Source: Acidimicrobiales bacterium
Lineage (GTDB): Bacteria > Actinomycetota > Acidimicrobiia > Acidimicrobiales > VFJN01
Direction of reading: 5' to 3'
Assembly (NCBI GenBank): GCA_016936035.1
Contig: JAFGPU010000201.1
Location: 1-7,623, forward strand
DNA: 7,623 nucleotides
The first letter of the stretch is position 1. Each line of letters starts with the position of its first letter. The position numbers and the translations under genes are program-made. The notes below the pieces were generated by a model. It had not been told where the DNA came from, searched no databases, and worked only from the letters and a program-made list of their open reading frames with translations. Below, piece after piece: positions 5,633 to 7,623 of this stretch.

Positions 5633-5651
5633 GCTCGGGCGGGCTCAGCCG
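5626..5651. terminator. Bidirectional hairpin spanning both convergent stop codons
   Basis: CGGCTGAGC (5626-5634) and GCTCAGCCG (5643-5651) form a perfect 9-bp stem with an 8-base loop. The TGA of the plus gene (5630-5632) and the stop of the minus gene (5645-5647) lie opposite each other and pair in the stem. With only 12 bases between the genes this is the only place for a shared terminator. No U-tract follows on either strand, so strength is uncertain. Confidence 0.55.
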
Positions 5652-7623
5652 CCGCCGTCGATCGACCGCTCGACGTCCGCGCACACGGTCGGTTCGTAGG
5701 GAACGGCCGCGATGCCGTCCTCGGGGAACCGGGTGGCGACGCCGAGCCCGGCCGGGGCACGGCCGACCTGGGGCGACACGGTGCCGGACGGCAGCGGGCC
5801 GCCGTAGAGCACCTCGCCGCCGACCCTGACCTCGCGGTCGGGGTCGCGCCAGTCGGCGTCGACGCGCACGGTGACGGTGCCGGACAGGCGGCGGGCGTAG
5901 CCGAGGCGCCAGCCACCGCTGCTGCCGGGCGGACGTGACACGTCGACCCGGAACCAGTCGCCGGCCAGCCGGCGGATTGCGACCACGCTGCGCGTGCGGT
6001 CGTCCCCCAGCGTGATCAGCGGGACCCGCTCGCCGTCGGGCACCGTGTCGAGGTCGACACGGAGGTCGAACACGTCGACGTCGGGCCCGCGCTCGACCCC
6101 GTGCCAGGTGTCGTCGACGCGGACGTAGAGGCCGTCGCAGTCGCCGACGACGGCGAGCCTGCCGTCGAAGAGGTGCCCGGGCATGAACGCGTCGGGCCGG
6201 ACCCTCACCGGCGGGTACGCGCCCGGGAGCGAGGTGCGCCAGCCGACCCACTGGGCGCGTGCCGACTCGTCGATCACCGGGCCCCGCTCGCGCTGGTACT
6301 CGAGCGCCAGCGCCGGGTTGGCCAGCACACCGAGGGCGGCGAGGGCTGCGAGGACCGCAGCTGCCGAACGTCGCCGGCGCGGCGAGCGGTGGGGCCAGCC
6401 GCGGCTGACCAGGTGGAACCCGACGATGCCGGGGATGAGCACCAGGGGGTAGAGGTCGGCGAGGTAGCGGTTGGCGATGTAGCCGAAGGCGATGACGCCG
6501 AAGCCGCCGGCGGCGGCACCGACGGCGAGGGGAGCGAACCAGGGTCCACCGCGGCGGTCCCGGCGGGTGCGGACGGCCCACACGATCGCCACGAGGGACA
6601 ACGCGGTGAGCGCGGGCGCCGAGGCCGGGATGCTCGACGCCCAGTCGAGCTTGTCGAACGTGACGTCCCCCACGGTCGACGGGCCCAGGCGGGGGAAGTC
6701 GATCCACGGCATGTCGAGCCGCACGTCGACGCCGTCAGGGCGGAAGTACTGCTTGAGCGTGGTGGGAGCGAACTCGAGCCCGAACAGCGAGCCGTCGTTG
6801 GCGGCGAGCATCTCCTTGCGGTGCTCGGAGACCAGCGAGAAGTTGTGCTTGTCGGACGGCGGGGTGAGCAGCGTGCCGAACTTCGCGACGTTCATGCCGA
6901 TGGCGGCGGCGAGCGGGATCATGCAGGCGGCGGCACAGGCCAGGGTGGTGCGGCTCTGCAGCGCCCGTGGCCAGGCGCCCCAGGCGGGGAGGTCGGGGTG
7001 GCGCCGCCGGGCCTGCGCGACGCCGACCGCCAGGCCGCTCAGCGCCAGGGCAACGAGCGGTCCGAGCCCCAGCGACTGGCGGCTGAGCAGCGCCGCGGTG
7101 GTGAGCGCGGACGCGGCGACCAGGCGGCGGGTGGTCGGCTGGCGCTGCCAGCGCGCGACGGCGTCGAACCCGGCGACGGTCATCGCCAGCCCCCACATCG
7201 TCGCCTCGTGGTAGACGGTCGCCGCGGACGACAGGAAGAAGGCGGGGGACACCAGCACCACCACGGCGAGGAGGCCGGTGAGCAGGGGCTCGCGCCGGCC
7301 GACGGGGGCGGCGCCCCGCACGATGCCGCGCAGCACGCACGACAGGCGGAACGCGGCGGCCATCAGGACGACGGCGGCGAGCAGCATCGACAGGGTGGTG
7401 AGCCGGCCGTCGAAGCGATCGGTGACGGCGAGCACGGGCAGGCGCACGAGCGCGGGCACGGGCCCGAAGTAGATGTAGGTCCTGCCGTCGATGAGGAAGC
7501 CCTCGAAGGCGGCGACCTCGGCGGGGACGTCGAGCCGGCCGTCCAGGAACGAGCGGGCCTGGGCGTCGAAGAAGTCGTCGAAGTACTGCCGCTGGAGCAG
7601 GTCGAGGCGGCCGACGGTCAGCA
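5645..7623 (-). CDS. GT-C-like polytopic membrane protein with soluble C-terminal domain (5' end beyond window)
   Basis: The frame stays open to the right edge, so at least 658 residues are visible and the true start lies outside; an internal GTG at 7457-7459 is not the start, since coding-like sequence such as DGRTYIYFGPVPALVRLP spans it. The first 55 or so visible residues form a loop like those before the catalytic membrane core in integral-membrane glycosyltransferases. About ten membrane helices follow up to residue ~425, with a YHEATMWGLAM loop, a periplasmic segment (KFGTLLTPPSDKHNFSL) and NRYLADLYPLVLIPG near the last helices, a pattern seen in GT-C and related lipid-sugar-using enzymes. 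The last ~230 residues are soluble, rich in Gly, Asp and Val, and look beta-stranded (DGLYVRVDDTWHGVERG, RLSGTVTVRVDADWRD); a carbohydrate-binding or lectin-like fold is possible but not shown. Catalytic residues cannot be assigned with certainty. It is convergent with the GT2 fusion. Confidence 0.75.
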   Translation of the reverse strand, partial: LTVGRLDLLQRQYFDDFFDAQARSFLDGRLDVPAEVAAFEGFLIDGRTYIYFGPVPALVRLPVLAVTDRFDGRLTTLSMLLAAVVLMAAAFRLSCVLRGIVRGAAPVGRREPLLTGLLAVVVLVSPAFFLSSAATVYHEATMWGLAMTVAGFDAVARWQRQPTTRRLVAASALTTAALLSRQSLGLGPLVALALSGLAVGVAQARRRHPDLPAWGAWPRALQSRTTLACAAACMIPLAAAIGMNVAKFGTLLTPPSDKHNFSLVSEHRKEMLAANDGSLFGLEFAPTTLKQYFRPDGVDVRLDMPWIDFPRLGPSTVGDVTFDKLDWASSIPASAPALTALSLVAIVWAVRTRRDRRGGPWFAPLAVGAAAGGFGVIAFGYIANRYLADLYPLVLIPGIVGFHLVSRGWPHRSPRRRRSAAAVLAALAALGVLANPALALEYQRERGPVIDESARAQWVGWRTSLPGAYPPVRVRPDAFMPGHLFDGRLAVVGDCDGLYVRVDDTWHGVERGPDVDVFDLRVDLDTVPDGERVPLITLGDDRTRSVVAIRRLAGDWFRVDVSRPPGSSGGWRLGYARRLSGTVTVRVDADWRDPDREVRVGGEVLYGGPLPSGTVSPQVGRAPAGLGVATRFPEDGIAAVPYEPTVCADVERSIDGGG

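Noticed and set aside
4651..5829. Open frame of 392 codons on the plus strand
   Set aside because: Shifted frame of the glycosyltransferase/methyltransferase gene; Arg/Ala/Pro-rich with no motifs.
5379..6707. Open frame of 442 codons on the minus strand
   Set aside because: It is a different frame of the GT-C-like gene and of the opposite strand of the methyltransferase; the translation is Arg/Pro/Gly-rich and lacks structure.
1..7623. Mobile element, phage or horizontally acquired island
   Set aside because: No transposase, integrase or terminal repeats were found, and base composition looks even along the window.

Overview
The window is very GC-rich, has a strong third-position G/C bias, and its genes are packed in divergent and convergent pairs. 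Together with the protein families present (an ECF sigma factor with a coupled downstream gene, a long Rv0959-like VWA protein, a glycosyltransferase/methyltransferase fusion), this suggests Actinomycetota, most likely an Acidimicrobiia-type lineage. The lineage is inferred from composition and recalled family resemblance only.

Layout, left to right. (1) 1-900, minus strand: the first 28 codons of a gene that looks like an anti-sigma factor, overlapping by GTGA the end of an ECF RNA polymerase sigma factor (82-648). A candidate promoter (719-748) and a region rich in repeats and dyads (784-884) lie upstream. (2) 900-1190, minus: a small YiaA/YiaB-type two-helix membrane protein with a good Shine-Dalgarno. 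(3) 1191-1396: a divergent intergenic region with a sharp palindrome and a -10-like box placed so that the next gene would be leaderless. (4) 1397-3421, plus: a 674-residue helical protein with a C-terminal VWA domain and an intact MIDAS site, with no AAA+ partner beside it. (5) 3443-4036, minus: a single-pass membrane protein with a Thr/Pro/Ser-rich extracellular tail, convergent with the VWA gene. (6) 4163-5632, plus: a GT2 glycosyltransferase fused to a class I SAM methyltransferase, divergent from (5). (7) 5645-7623, minus: a polytopic, GT-C-like membrane protein with a soluble C-terminal domain; its 5' end lies beyond the window.

Genes (5)-(7) suggest cell-envelope or surface-glycan work: a cytoplasmic GT2 enzyme that may make a lipid-linked sugar, a GT-C-like membrane protein that could use such donors, and a surface protein with a candidate O-glycosylation tail. 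This link is inference. The sigma/anti-sigma pair is a separate regulatory unit.

I see no mobile element, CRISPR array, tRNA or rRNA. No clear new multi-gene system is evident. The most interesting signals are small: a shared -10 box to start-codon spacing that implies leaderless mRNAs, hairpins built on paired stop codons at the convergent junctions, the nested repeats before the sigma gene, and an apparently orphan VWA protein.
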